Positions 48,149-59,670 of a DNA stretch of 64,000 nt are shown here, piece by piece. Numbering within the stretch: the stretch's first letter is position 1; each line of letters starts with the position of its first letter. This DNA is from Agroathelia rolfsii (taxonomy: Eukaryota; Basidiomycota; Agaricomycetes; Amylocorticiales; Amylocorticiaceae), in the NCBI GenBank assembly GCA_018343915.1, contig JABRWF010000004.1:3968001-4032000 (forward strand), in the 5' to 3' direction. The position numbers and the translations under genes were made by a program. The notes beneath the pieces were generated by a model. It saw only the letters and a program-made list of their open reading frames with translations. It was not told the origin of the DNA and ran no database searches.

Positions 48149-50720
48149 ATGTCTTTTGATAGCACACCACCTAGAATGCCCAAGAGAAGACACCACGACA
48201 ACGATCCCAAGATGATTGGTTTATGGAAGATCGGCAGAACCATAGGCAAAGGGAGTTCAGGTATGCCATGAAGTTACTATGCCTTCGAGTATTCTAAGGG
48301 ATGTTTCTTGAATAGGTCGGGTGAGGATGGCTCGACACTCCAAGACCGGACAGCTCGCTGCCGTGAAGATTGTTTCTAAGAACCCTATGCTCAATTCATC
48401 TATAGACATAGAAACCACAGAATCAGAGGCCTCGCGCATCCTCTTGGGCATAGAGCGCGAGATCGTCATCATGAAGCTAATTAGCCACCCGAACATCATG
48501 CGCCTATACGATGTTTGGGAAACGTCAACTGAACTCTACCTGATCCTGGAATATGTCGAAGGCGGGGAGCTATTTGACTATCTCTGTTCTAAGGGAAGGC
48601 TTGAGGATCACGAAGCTCTTTTTTTCTTCCATCAAATCATCGGCGCTGTCGACTATTGTCATCGCTTCAACATTGCTCACAGGGACCTAAAACCAGAGAA
48701 TCTGCTATTGGACAAGAATGGAAACATCAAACTTGCTGACTTTGGTATGGCTACTTGGCAGTGGAGCGGTAGAGGAAACTTGCTTCGCACGTCTTGTGGC
48801 AGCCCTCATTATGCTGCTCCAGAGATCATTGCTGGACGAGAATACGACGGCGCTCGAACTGATGTCTGGTCTTGCGGTGTCGTCTTGTTTGCTCTCCTGG
48901 CTGGGAAGCTACCATTTGACGACGAAGATCTCATTACTGTTCTCGAAAAGGTCAAGCGTGGAACCTTTGAAATGCCTAATGATATCAATCCTCAGGCTCA
49001 AGATCTCATCCGCCGCATGCTCCAAAAGGACGTCGAAAAGCGCATCACCATAGCAGAGATTTATGAGCACCCTTACTTCCTCGTTGTGCCTTCTAAGACC
49101 GCTGCGTTTGCTAAGCCTGACTTGGATGTCATCTCTCGCCCCATCCCTAGTGATACTGAGATAGATCCTGACATCTTTTCAAATCTTCGTACGCTTTGGG
49201 ATAGTGTTCCCGACGAAGATATCATCAAGCATCTTCGCAGCGACTCTCAGACCTGGCACAAGGGCGTCTACAATCTTCTTCTTCAATACCGAGAACAACA
49301 TCTCTCAGAATACGAAGCATCTTTCGAGGAAGAGACTGCACACCGCCCATCCAAACAACGCACTTCAACGTTTCTAGAACCCGAACCTAATGCTTCTCAA
49401 CTGTCTGCTATGATGTATCCGCCTCGATGCATTAATCCTGCACCGCAGAGTATCGCGGAGTCATCGCCTGCTCTCCCTCAAATTTTTTTCTCTCGGAATC
49501 CTTCTTCTGTGATGGAAGGAAATAGTCGCGCTCAGAGCACTCTCGCGGGAACAGGTCAACACGCATCTAGGCAACCCGATCAGCCTTTGAAACCCATTCC
49601 GGACCAATCGCAATCCTCTTTCGGCCAGCTGCCGGGTCATACCAACGACAATATTGATCGACTCCTCGAAGAGGTGGCTAACGTTACTGTCACCACTAGA
49701 GATGAAAAGGTTTTGCTCGGTCCGTCTTCTCTTCTACCGCCCAAGCATCGCATAATCGACCAAGGAACTCCTACTCGGACGAAACCCGATTACAATGGCC
49801 CGCCAAGTGAGCTCCGCATCATGCCTAATGTTGGTGCCTCACCCGAAGTCATGCGAGTCGGCCGGCGCGAGATGGACAAGAAGTCGGCGCCCAAGCGTTC
49901 TTTCGTGGGCGCAAAGGGCCTGAATGTCAAGCGAGTCAGGAAGGTCTCTCCCCTGCACCTTTTCTCAAAGAACAAGAACAAGGAGAATATGCCTGTTGTT
50001 ACCGTCTTGGGTGGTGGTGTTGTCAATAAATCTGTTCTTCAGAACCTTCATAGTTCCGAGAGTGGGCCTTCTTCTTCGGGAGTTAAACAACGTCACATCC
50101 AAATCCAGGAACCCAATTTCAAGCCATCGAAGAAAGCTAGTCCGTCTCGAGCCTCGCAGCGCATCTCAACGTCTTCTGTCTCCTCAAATTCGACGTCTAC
50201 AGAGAGCTCGGTCTCTACGAGCGGCAGCAGCAAAGTTATTGAGCACCGAAGCTGGTTCACGAATATCTTCAAATTCAATCCCGATGCCTACGAGCTCTTG
50301 TCGATGCAAGATCCTATCACGACACGCGCGGAGTGCATCGAGATCCTCTTCTCTCTCGGTGTCCAGGTCGATCGGAGTGGAGACGGCTCAGGCATCGTGC
50401 GATGTCACCTGAACGAGCTCTCTGACCCGGCGGGCGTCATGGGTGTCGTCAAGGCGGTTAAGTTCTGGCTAGAGTTGCATCTTACCAACGCGACACAGAC
50501 GGCTGCTGGTCAGCAGGTTCTCGTACGTGTTATTTACGATAAGGGGTCGTTTGCTAGCTTCCGCACGATATATGTGATGCTTCGTAGGGCGTGGACGTTT
50601 GACCGTCCGCTCGCGGCAACGGCAGCAGAAGCGGCAGCGAACGAGGGTCGTCGGAATGCTTTCGAAATTCATGATGCTTGTCATGCGGATGGGCACATAG
50701 AGGGATTGCCGGCCGTGTGA
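48149..50720 (+). CDS. Gin4/Hsl1-type serine/threonine protein kinase
   Basis: Septin- and cell-cycle-linked kinase of the Nim1 family (yeast Hsl1, Gin4, Kcc4; S. pombe Cdr1/Cdr2), which links bud-neck or septum status to Wee1. Exons 48149-48260 and 48316-50720, 838 residues. N-terminus MSFDSTPPRMPKRRHHDNDP, then WKIGRTIGKGSSGRVRMARH (glycine loop), AAVKIV (ATP Lys), EREIVIMKLISHPNIMRLYD, IAHRDLKPENLLLD (catalytic Asp), ADFGMATWQ (metal Asp), and the activation loop LLRTSCGSPHYAAPEIIAG, whose Thr is the usual upstream-kinase site. Residues about 260-640 are disordered and Ser/Pro-rich. The C-terminal domain (HRSWFTNIFKFNPDAYELLS, AECIEILFSLGVQVDRSGDG, SFASFRTIYVMLRRAW) matches the conserved lipid-binding tail (KA1-like) of the family. 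All catalytic residues are present. Convergent with Tma16, 214 bases apart. Confidence 0.94.
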
Positions 50721-50934
50721 GGGGAGATTGGAGATTTTTTTCTGAGTTTATGCATGTGAAAGAATACAAATGAACGACACAGGACACTATATAGCGCTAT
50801 TGTACAATAATTATATACGGACAGTGGAAACCCAGTGAAACATAGATCAGGTGGATACGCTCATAGACATGATGCCATTTGCAGTTGTGCCGGCCATTTC
50901 CCCCCAAACATGAATGGACGAAATGGGGTATTGA

Positions 50935-51686
50935 TTACAAGGTAGAGGCCGTAAGGTTGTCTACGATATCCATTGTATCCGTATCTATGGCTGAAGTCAA
51001 TGGATCCCGTAGAGATGGATGTTGGCCTCGCTTTGATATTTGGATGCTTTCTGGATGCATGCCCGATATACGGACATGACGCAGTTGTTGGACATAGGCA
51101 GCTTCTGTACCGTTCCATTGACGGAAGAGTTCAACGTTGGCTTCATGGGTGAGATCGACCATCTCTTTCATGGCAATATTGTTTTAGTCATATTAAACAT
51201 CAGATATTATGCGAATCAAACATTACGCACCCATCCCAGTTCGATATTCTTCACTCTCCTGCAACTTGATTTCGTCCAGTTTCATTTCCCGCATGCTCTT
51301 AGGCCGGCCTTTTCTCCTGGCCGCTTGTTCGGCTTGCAACTCTTGATCATGACGAGTGAGCCAGACGTCTTTAATCAGATCGTGCATATCTCTCAGAGTC
51401 ATCGTCCCCTCGGGCGGGATGGCGTAGAAGAAGAATGCATACTTGTCGACTGAAGAGATGGGTAGATTTGAAAGAACAATCAGCTGGGGTATAGACACAT
51501 GCATACAACGTTTTACACACCTAGTGAGTCCTCCCGCTTGCCTCGCTTAGAATGTTGCTCGCCTAACTTGGCCTTTCGCAATGCCACACGTGCGAGCTGG
51601 CCTGCCTTGCGTGAGTCGGGATGGAACACTTTTTCTTTCTTTGGTTTTGAAGTTGATGCTGCTTTGGGTGATTTTGTGGGTGCCAT
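50935..51686 (-). CDS. TMA16: Translation machinery-associated protein 16
   Basis: Small basic protein that binds pre-60S ribosomal particles in the nucleus, homologous to yeast Tma16. Three exons: 51686-51521, 51449-51231 and 51164-50935, giving 204 residues. The N-terminus MAPTKSPKAASTSKPKKEKV is lysine-rich (nucleolar targeting), followed by FHPDSRKAGQLARVALRKAK, the family signature. The middle (YAFFFYAIPPEGTMTLRDMH, DLIKDVWLTRHDQELQAEQA, RRKGRPKSMREMKLDEIKLQ) and the C-terminal part (EMVDLTHEANVELFRQWNGT) match the family along the length. Start at 51686: an ATG further upstream in frame (51755) adds non-conserved sequence. The final exon carries a serine/threonine-poor tail ending DNLTASTL. 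Intact. Confidence 0.9.
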
Positions 51687-52182
51687 ATTGTAGTACGTGT
51701 ATAGTAGTGGAATCCGTAGTTCGATTTTAATGGCGGTGTTAACTGGTATCTTCAACTTGAAAACTGCAGGTCCAGATCTTCTATTGCAATACTTCTACTT
51801 GAAACTTGAAACAAGGCGGTAAATTTTTTCAATTTTGATTCCGGATGAGGGTCCGCCAATCTCTTCCTTCCACTTGCGTGCATGACCATATCAAGCTGAC
51901 GTGAATCACTTTCACTTTTGATCTCCGACGCGCCCGCCGCTGTCGGAGTCACAGATGCCGTGCTAACGCGTTCAAGCTTGTGGATCGTGCATGATCCAAC
52001 GGCACTGGGATGATGTAGTATGCTTGCGAGTGCGTACGGCGTCCTATGCTCCAAATTGTCATTTTCAGTATTTAAAAGGGTCAACGGTGGTTGATCTCAG
52101 AAGACATCAGCCTATAGTTGCACATCTCTTGCACACAAGTAACACAACTCCATTTCTTCATCTAACAGCCACTCCATACGAC
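51687..52182. promoter_or_regulatory. Divergent intergenic region
   Basis: About 500 bases between Tma16 and the next plus-strand gene. A minus-strand frame runs through much of it (51752-52084) but has no conserved feature. Both promoters are expected here. Confidence 0.4.
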
Positions 52183-52861
52183 ATGCATCCCAGTCACTAT
52201 CACTGGCATGGATTCGGCGGGCACCATAGATTTCATCGTGGACCATCCCGTCTTGTTTGGTTTATATTCGGTGGTGTATTTGCTTCTTGGTGGTTGCACC
52301 ACAAACATAATGCGCACATTGGCATTGAGGGAAGCCGCTGTGACACACTCAACGCGCGCCGCATGCATGGATCGGACTTCCCTCAAGATCGCGCGAGCAA
52401 CGCCGAGTCTGACAATGCCATAGTAGGATCGGGGCAGGAGCAACAAGCACCACGGGCTCAGTGGTTGCCAACTAGTCTGCCTTCCCATCCAGCTCAGGAA
52501 GACAAGTTTCGAGCATTTGGAAACCAGGCTGTTGATAGCGTTAGTGTCTTCTTTCTAATGTCGTACACTGCACCCTTGCATACTAAATATTACTGTTTCA
52601 ACGATTAGATGAACGAACTCTCCGAGGCAACTCTCGACGGTATCCTTACTACCGTACAATCTTTAAAGATGGTGAGTGTATGCGCTGTTTGCTTTGGTGC
52701 TTGCGGAAAATAACGGTAACATCATGATTCAGAAACTCGCCGAGAATCGTCTTGCACGTGCTAAAGAACAGCAGCAACAACAGCAACAACAGCAGTATGA
52801 AGCTACACAACCATCGTCATTGAGCTCCCGTGGATGGGATGCTGTGAGGCGTTTAGTTTAG
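52183..52861 (+). CDS. Small single-pass membrane protein, unknown
   Basis: I do not recognise a named family. Three exons: about 52183-52539, 52610-52671 and 52733-52861, about 180 residues. The N-terminus MHPSHYHWHGFGGHHRFHRG is very rich in His and Gly. One membrane segment follows (LVWFIFGGVFASWWLHH), then a polar region, and after the first intron a helix MNELSEATLDGILTTVQSLK. The second intron has a good GTGAGT donor. The last exon gives KLAENRLARAKEQQQQQQQQ, a coiled coil with a nine-Gln run, and ends WDAVRRLV. Similar short His-rich membrane proteins are common in Agaricomycetes genomes, from general experience. Localisation is probably an internal membrane. Phases join cleanly, so the gene is likely real. 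Confidence 0.65.
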
Positions 52862-54149
52862 ATTGTTATACCACCAGGATCTGCAATTGTGCAACTGGTT
52901 ACATTCATCCTTGCATGTATTTTTATAACGAACGTTCCATACCTTACTTAACCTTCCCCCCTCAATTTATTTTATTTCATGTTTGTGTTTATATGGAAGA
53001 AATCAATTACATGTATATATGTGCTTACCCAGCTAGACGTCGATTTCAATCGTTGGAAAGCTTCAACCTATATATTCAGTCAAGCAATGTAGTATGCATT
53101 AACTTATCTAGATATAAAGCAAGCAGGATATTGGAAAGGCATTCAGTCGCTTATAGTGAGATGAGAATTTATATTATATATTTAACCTGGAATGCATGTA
53201 CAGCAAAGGCCCCCAAGCGCCAAGCAGAAATGGAGGGAGCAGAGGGGGAGAAAAGTCAAGGATGATGCATCCGGGAAATTAGTGTGCTCATTCCAGCGAT
53301 TACATAGTATATCACAGTAGATAACAAAGCAACGACCGAGAAAAAGAAATAGGAGATGTCCCGATAACCCAGCCTTAGGCTGTTCAGAGTGATTTCTCTC
53401 CTGAATTGATTCTTGACTCCAAGCACAGTGGCACATGATATCGATTTTAGCTGATGTATTCACTTGAAGCCGTATTAGTGCAAAATTAGTCAATTTAGTC
53501 GGCACATGGGGTATAAGTTAGTTTGGACCCAAGGCCCGAGAAAAAATGCCTTCCCTTAGATTAAGTCGGCTACTACAACAAACCAGCAGGCTGCAAATTG
53601 GTATTTGGGGCTCTGGCATCTATTCTAGTTGCACAAATATATAGGAATGCCATGCTGGAGTGCCATATTTTCTGGTGAGGAATTTGAGGGCATACCAGTA
53701 GGATAGGTTGGATTTTGTACTATTTGTTGTCTTAGCCGTGATCAGACTGGCTTGCAAACGGCTCAGCTGTTCACCTCATTGTGATTTAATGATGAACATT
53801 CATTTATGTATATTCAGTACAATTCTACTTTCTTGTAGTCGTATATTTTGAGAAGAGCAATCGTAGAAGAGTTCTACAACTTCTATCAGTCTGAGTGTCT
53901 TTTTTGGGGGGATAATGCTGCGCCGGTTTAGCCAGGTACTTTCATTTATTGCTTATGTTTAGGCAGTTTCAGCCGGATATGGATATACTTTTCCTACAGA
54001 TAAAAGCATCTGGCTAAGCATAGCTTGAAGCTTCATAGAACCAGAGCCATATAGCGTGACTCTAAAAGAGGAAGGTGGGACGTTAACGTACTCAGTATGC
54101 CATTCATTTAATCTCACTGGCCATCACCCGCAATAACAAGCAGCAAAAT
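52862..54149. other. Intergenic
   Basis: About 1.3 kb of AT-rich DNA between the small membrane protein gene and the duplicated segment. A 107-codon minus-strand frame at 53182-53505 has no support. Nothing else seen. Confidence 0.5.
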
Positions 54150-54317
54150 AACAACAATAGCAATGTCATTTATTCAACATGATTGCACAAGAATAGATAA
54201 CTATGGTATGAATCAATCAAGAAGGAGAATTCAAGCGAAATCGGAATATAAAAAAGCTTTCTTGAGAGGCTTCGTCCCTTGGCAGCATAGAGGACCATGC
54301 CAGGAGATTTATTTCGC

Positions 54318-54951
54318 CTACTTGCACTTGCTGTAGCCCGGGCAGTTGGTCTGGGCAGTATTGATCAAGGCGCCGTCCTAGTAAATGCAAACGTTAAATC
54401 AAATACTGCCTAGGTCATGATATGAATTTAATATCGTACCACGTTCCAGGTGCAGGCACCGCCAGCATAAGCACACTGGAAGGCCTCCAAAAGGTTGATC
54501 AGGATGCCTGAGTCACCATTGTGATCCTTAGGGCAGGCGCAACCGGTTGATGGGCAAGGAGCAGAGGTCGGGCAGTTACCCTGAGGGGGGTTCGCGAGCA
54601 CACCCGTCTATATTTTGCAATCGTGTTTATTTTATTTTCTCAGTAATGTGTCGTAGTGACGAGTTGGGTTGAGATGTTTAAAAAAGCTCACATTCTGGTC
54701 CCAAGTGCAGGCGCCACCGGGATAAGCGCATTGGTAAGCGGGGAACACATTAATCAGAGCCTAGAAGATGGAGTTGTAAGTACAAAAAAGGAGAAAGCGA
54801 AACTTTAATCATCTTGATAACAACTTACTCCTGTATGGCCGTTGTTGTCAGCGATGCAATGGCATTGCTCAGTGTCACGCACGGTCAGGGCGCTCACAGC
54901 TGCAATGGAGGAAAGAGAAAAGATGACAGCAGAAATGAATTTAGAAACCAT
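54318..54951 (-). CDS. Small secreted cysteine-rich protein, copy 1
   Basis: Predicted secreted protein of 139 residues, four exons on the minus strand. MVSKFISAVIFSLSSIAAVS is a classic signal peptide, probably cut after VSA. The mature chain has 12 cysteines and two tandem units of about 47 residues. Each unit has the pattern C-x-C-x-x-D-x-N-G, LIN, QCAY-x-GGACTW, then L-x-N and NCP. The intron after the conserved CTW block occurs in both units at phase 0, so the units arose by duplication that included an intron. Another phase-0 intron follows DNNGHTG in unit 1 only. The product ends NCPGYSKCK with TAG at 54318-54320. Function unknown; the even cysteine number and small size suggest a disulphide-bonded extracellular protein, for example a wall-associated or effector-like protein. 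I do not assign a toxin or virulence role. Confidence 0.85.
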
Positions 54952-55071
54952 TTGGAGAAACGAGAAAAAAACTTGGAATGGGAGATTTGGGTGTAGGTAG
55001 TTGAGTGGGGAGCTGATAAGTCAAGAGATGCTTGAGCAGGTCGATGGTACCTACCCGCAGAAACTCGCCAG

Positions 55072-55079
55072 CTCTTATA
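55072..55079 (-). promoter_or_regulatory. TATA box of secreted protein copy 1
   Basis: TATAAGAG on the minus strand, 121 bases before the start codon. The paralogue has TATAAAAG at the matching place (58895-58902), so the element is conserved. Confidence 0.65.
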
Positions 55080-55930
55080 CGTCGTGAGAGATACATAGAC
55101 TATGTTTCCTATGATTTTGTTTAGCCCATGCAGTAATCCTCAGGGTGTATGCTTGCCAAAGTCGGTGGATGATTGGCATGCGTACCGATATCGGATCCAT
55201 AGCATCAAACGGTGCCGACTCGGAGAGTAGTATCAGCGCATACGTCGGGTCATGTACGGCATCATTCTTATCAGTGTAGCACTCAGGTAAGAGTTTAATC
55301 AGAGCCCGTTTATTTCACGGTGTCGCAGATACATCGGAATTGAAGACGCAAAGGGTGTTTCGGGAAAACAAGACTTCAGTCTTCGTTGCCGTTATAACTT
55401 TTTAATATTAGCTTACCCCACCATGACCTATGTTGAACATCGTCAATCAATGTTACAATACTTACGAGAAGCAATAGAGGCACCGCTACGGGAAGCTTTG
55501 AGTTCAATTAAAGATTATCTAGTGCTGCATCAAGCACCAAAATTAGAATGAATTATGAGAAATAATTGTTTTGGGAGGTTGTACTGCATTGCACAAGGAG
55601 ATTGCATATCTGGGGTCTGCCGAGAATGCATTCATCAGCATCAAGGATATCGCCATTAATGGCCATAGAAATGTTCCACTTGAAGCTGTAGTACCACGAC
55701 CGACGGGCAGGAGCGCCCGCCAATGTCCCGAGTATACTACTGGTGGCTGGCCTTATTCAAAATCGCGGTTTTGAATTCGGTTTTAGTGCAAAGGTACACA
55801 ACACGTGCATTCACATATGTAAACCACAGAGAGATGGAGCAGGAACAGGAAATATCTCAGGGCTTGGCACGGGGACCGGTAGAGTTTATGACAGATTTCA
55901 GGACTTGGGGGCACTAAAACCTGCCAGTTA

Positions 55931-57999
55931 GACTTTTGTAGGCCGATACATCACAAAATATCATATTGAGTCGTATTTTCATGGATACGCAATTTTGTTT
56001 GGAAGGGATCTAGTATACTGAAGCTGAGTGGCAAGAGGCTGTGCGGACCTATGGGGTAGATGGACCCGATGTCTTGTTTTTACATGCGAAAACTCAGCGC
56101 TCAGATATAATAGAGCAACAGCCGATTTGTGGGGATTGTGGACGGATATCATCATCATAGTCCAAGGCGGTGACAGTAATCTATGGCCTGGATGACCAGC
56201 AAACCCTCGGTAAAACAACACAGGACTGGTTTTGTTCATTAGTATGTGCGATTTATCGGATATGATTTCCGAGACTTACCCCTATCATGATTATATTGTT
56301 GAAATTGCAATCCGATGCTGCGATATCGCGTTCACTATCCGTTTTTGGCGCCTATTGGCATGACAAGCACTCAAGCAGTTCGGTCGCAACATTTATTGAT
56401 GAACATGAACAAAGTAACCCCGCAAGTATTGCGCAAAAATCAAAAATCAGGCATGAATAGTGTATTCTCATGAATCCTGAATTCCTCTGGCACTTGCGAT
56501 CGATTTCCTTGGAGGCGTTTCAGTTACAACATGGGGTTCCTATTAGGCCCCGGTGGCAGAGAAAAGCAGAATTGTGGCTTAAGTATTAGCATATTGAGTC
56601 GAGATGTGTTGTTTGCAATAGTGTTCTGTGCTCTCGTCGTGATATTGCATGACAACTTGAGTATGTACGGGCCTGAGCATAACTGCACAACTGACGGCTA
56701 TGGTCCGGGTGGTGGCGGTGGCGCAACTCAACGAGTCCGAGACTGTTTGATTGGTTTGATGGCGGGCCCCCGAGGACTAAAATGTAACCGTGTTTCCATA
56801 GATTATATGGTAGCTACATTCACCACCCTGGCCCACTTTCTTCGATACAATACTAGTAGTACAAGTTGAATATATCGATCTCTTCCTTAACTTTCACGTG
56901 ACTAACCACCCTGGTCACACAGAAATCTACCAGGCTGTATGTACAATCCGTGTTACCGCCAAAAGATCCCGACTTTCCGAGCTTGCGAGGTTGAGTTTCA
57001 ACTTTCAGAAGACAACACTTGAGCAACGGTAAGGTCTGCCCGTTAGTCCACCTGTCGCTTGCTTGCTCACTTGCTCATATGCCGCCGGGCAGTTATCGCT
57101 ATCGACTAGTTATCCCTTGCACTCCCTACATTCTTGCCTATAGCGCAGCAGATATATTTTGCCCACCCATCATTCTCCACTTTAACGCCTATCCAGCCAG
57201 CATAAGTCGAGACTAGGTAAACGGGTGTTGAGATAGTGGTATCGAAACCGTCAAACACGCTCCCACCCAGTCAATCATATTGCTTAAGGGGCCAATTCTT
57301 TAGGCCTGCTTCAGGTTTACTGCTTACAGAGGGATGGCCACTCTTCTAACCCCCCCCCCCCCCCTCACACATGCGAACAAAGCTCAACAGATTCACAAAA
57401 TAAAAAAGCGCGACGATGTGAGTCTTCGAGAGAATATTTTAACCTGAATTTTAGTATAAAATCCTGAATGAAATTTATTATAGAATACGTGAGTGGCCGA
57501 CTCAAATCATGGATAAGAAACCGCATATGAAAGTCACTAGTGGTACTCTCTACAGTTAGGATACATGTATATGCGCCACTGCGGCAGTCAAGGCCTTGAA
57601 AAATCAAGGTTATCAGTATCACGTTGTTGAAATCATACCGTATCTTCGCACAATAAGCCATTAAAATCGCCAACTTCAAGAACTTCTACAACTTGAAATG
57701 AGTGTTTAACTGATACAATCCGAGGTTTCTCCCTTCCATCTCTCTTTTTATGGGTAAGTCAATGAAAATCGACATCTTTGGTAACACTTTTGACTACTAT
57801 CTCATGTTAAAAAATCAAGAGCCCTCGTACTCCATCAGGAAAAGGTATAACTAAGAAATTGCACACGGGAGAGTGGAGATGAAAATAAATAAATAATGGA
57901 TACAGGGTATCCGAGGATGTTTTGCAAGGACAAATGTTGATCAATGATGCGTGTCTCAGGTTCAATCTCACCGACCGCACGTGATAACAAACAACAGAT
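55931..57999. other. Spacer between duplicated segments
   Basis: About 2.1 kb that does not match the duplicated segments. It includes a poly-C run at 57350-57364 and a 112-codon plus-strand frame (56531-56869) with no recognised features. Nothing else supported. Confidence 0.5.
57350..57364 (+). repeat. Poly-C tract (15 bases)
   Basis: Fifteen consecutive C bases after TCTTCTAA. Likely length-variable. Confidence 0.9.
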
Positions 58000-58164
58000 A
58001 CCAATGTCATTTATTTACACTATTTAGACACAAACAAACAACTTTCATATACTATGGTAAAAAGAACAATTCAAACGGGCTAAAAGACAAGAGGCTTTGA
58101 AACGCCTTTCTGAAAAGACTTCATTCCTTGGTCGGATAGAGGGCTGTGATAAGATTTGTCAAAT

Positions 58165-58779
58165 TCACGTGCACTTGCTATAAGTCGGGCAGTTTTTCTG
58201 GCCGATATTGACCAAGGCACCCTCCTAATTAACAAAAGCAAATATTAGAAAACCAAGTGTTTATTAAGTCATGATATTAGTTTGATATCATACCACATCC
58301 CACTGGCAGGTCACCGTGCAAGCACCTTCTTTATAAGAGCACTCGAAGCCCATCGGCTGGTTTATCAGATTTCCCGAGTCATGGTTGTTGTCCTTAGGGC
58401 AGCTGCCGGTCCAAGGAGCATAACACGGACAGTTGGTCTGTCCAATATTGAAGAGTCTACCGGACTACATGTGCATATTTTTCTTCTTCTCAGTAGGTGT
58501 ACACTAGATTGGGATGCTTAAAGCTTTACCTGTTTGTCCCAAGTGCAGGCACCACCAGGATAGGCGCATTGGTAGGCGGGGTATACATTGGTTAGAGTCT
58601 AGAGATGGGATTATGAGTAAATAGAAACGGGAATCATCTGAATAACAGTTTACCCCCTCAGAGCCATTATTATCCTTAGGGCAATGGCACTGATTATTGC
58701 ATTCGTCAACACCCAAGCCGCTCACGGTTGTGAAGACAGTGAGGGCGAGGACAGCAGTGAGGATGATCTTGGGAGCCAT
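58165..58779 (-). CDS. Small secreted cysteine-rich protein, copy 2
   Basis: Paralogue of the protein at 54318-54951, about 141 residues, four exons with introns in the same places and phases. The start MAPKIILTAVLALTVFTTVS is a signal peptide; cleavage is likely after VSG. Unit 1 (HCPKDNNGSEG, YPAYQCAYPGGACTWDKQ) is close to copy 1. Unit 2 has changed more: it lacks the first cysteine pair pattern (SCPKDNNHDSG) and carries an insertion in the second half (EGACTVTCQWDV against GGACTWNV), giving 13 cysteines. It ends NCPTYSKCT with TGA at 58165-58167. An odd cysteine number suggests a free thiol, altered pairing, or dimer formation. The start is the first ATG; one codon upstream is TTG CAA and was ignored. 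Function unknown. Confidence 0.84.
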
Positions 58780-58894
58780 TTGCAAGGTGAAACGAAGCTT
58801 AGAGCTAGAAGTTTAGGTATGTGCTCGAGTAGGAGCTGATAGGTCGATAAATGCTTGGGTAAGTCGATGGTGACCTCCAGTAAAAGCTAACCAG

Positions 58895-58902
58895 CTTTTA
58901 TA
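58895..58902 (-). promoter_or_regulatory. TATA box of secreted protein copy 2
   Basis: TATAAAAG on the minus strand, 116 bases before the start codon and matching the position in copy 1. Confidence 0.65.
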
Positions 58903-59670
58903 CGTTTTGTGAAAGATATAACTCCCTTTTTGCGACTCCTTTTGGCCCATGCGGTAATCCTTAAGGTTGATGAACATTGCCTTGCTACACCGGGTCCATA
59001 GAACGGTGGCGAATGGTGCACATACCACATTGTATACGACACCCATTCCGATTGACTGCGCAAGGTACGCATAATATATCAATTGAGTCATTCTTTTTGC
59101 ACTGCTACAGGTACATTGAAGTGGAAAGATACAACAAATACCTTTGAGAAACTCCTAGTCAAGGCCTTGAACTTAATCGCCCTAATAGATGGATATCCTT
59201 GATAAAATACCGTCCTATTATGACACAAATTGATCATTGTCAAGCATTGGAATTTCAAGAGATAATGGAGTCATAAGTGCTGGAAACTTGAATTCAATTG
59301 AAGGCACTGCATGGCGGCATCATAGACAAAGAATGGATAGCAGTATAGTTCATGAACTCAGAAATCATTATCTTGGATAAGCACACCTCATTGGGCAAGG
59401 ATATGTCATCTTTAGGCGCCGCCAAGAATGCACTCATAGCACCATCATTAACAGACTATAGAAATGGTCAAGCTAGGGATATCACCAGCATGGCCGACGG
59501 GCACAAACGCCGCCGTCAGTGTCCCAGATATCTTGTTGGTGGCGGCCTTATTCAAAATCATAGCCTTGAATTCGGTTTCAGGGTGAAAACCAACCACATG
59601 TGTGTTTATACCTATAGACAAGAGTCAAATGGAGCAAAAAGCGAGATACCCTACAGTCCAGCATAAGAAT

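Larger units (their letters stand above)
54150..55930. repeat. Segmental duplication, copy 1
   Basis: This stretch resembles 58000-59670 over its length: the 3' flank of the cysteine-rich gene (CAATGTCATTTATT at both), the gene itself, the promoter with TATA box, and about 370 bases of upstream sequence around 55560-55930. In the last part GGCCTTATTCAAAATC and TTGAATTCGGTTT are shared exactly. Divergence is high (estimated 25-35 percent by eye), so the duplication is old. Confidence 0.8.
58000..59670. repeat. Segmental duplication, copy 2
   Basis: Second copy of the segment at 54150-55930, same orientation, about 3.8 kb away. It keeps the cysteine-rich gene, its TATA box, the block GCCCATGCGGTAATCCT upstream, and the distal block with GGCCTTATTCAAAATC. 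The far end (59350-59666) keeps a 104-codon plus-strand frame that is frame-shifted in copy 1. Confidence 0.8.

Noticed and set aside
56531..56869. 112-codon frame with a glycine run
   Set aside because: One weak hydrophobic stretch, no splice or homology support, no promoter elements seen.
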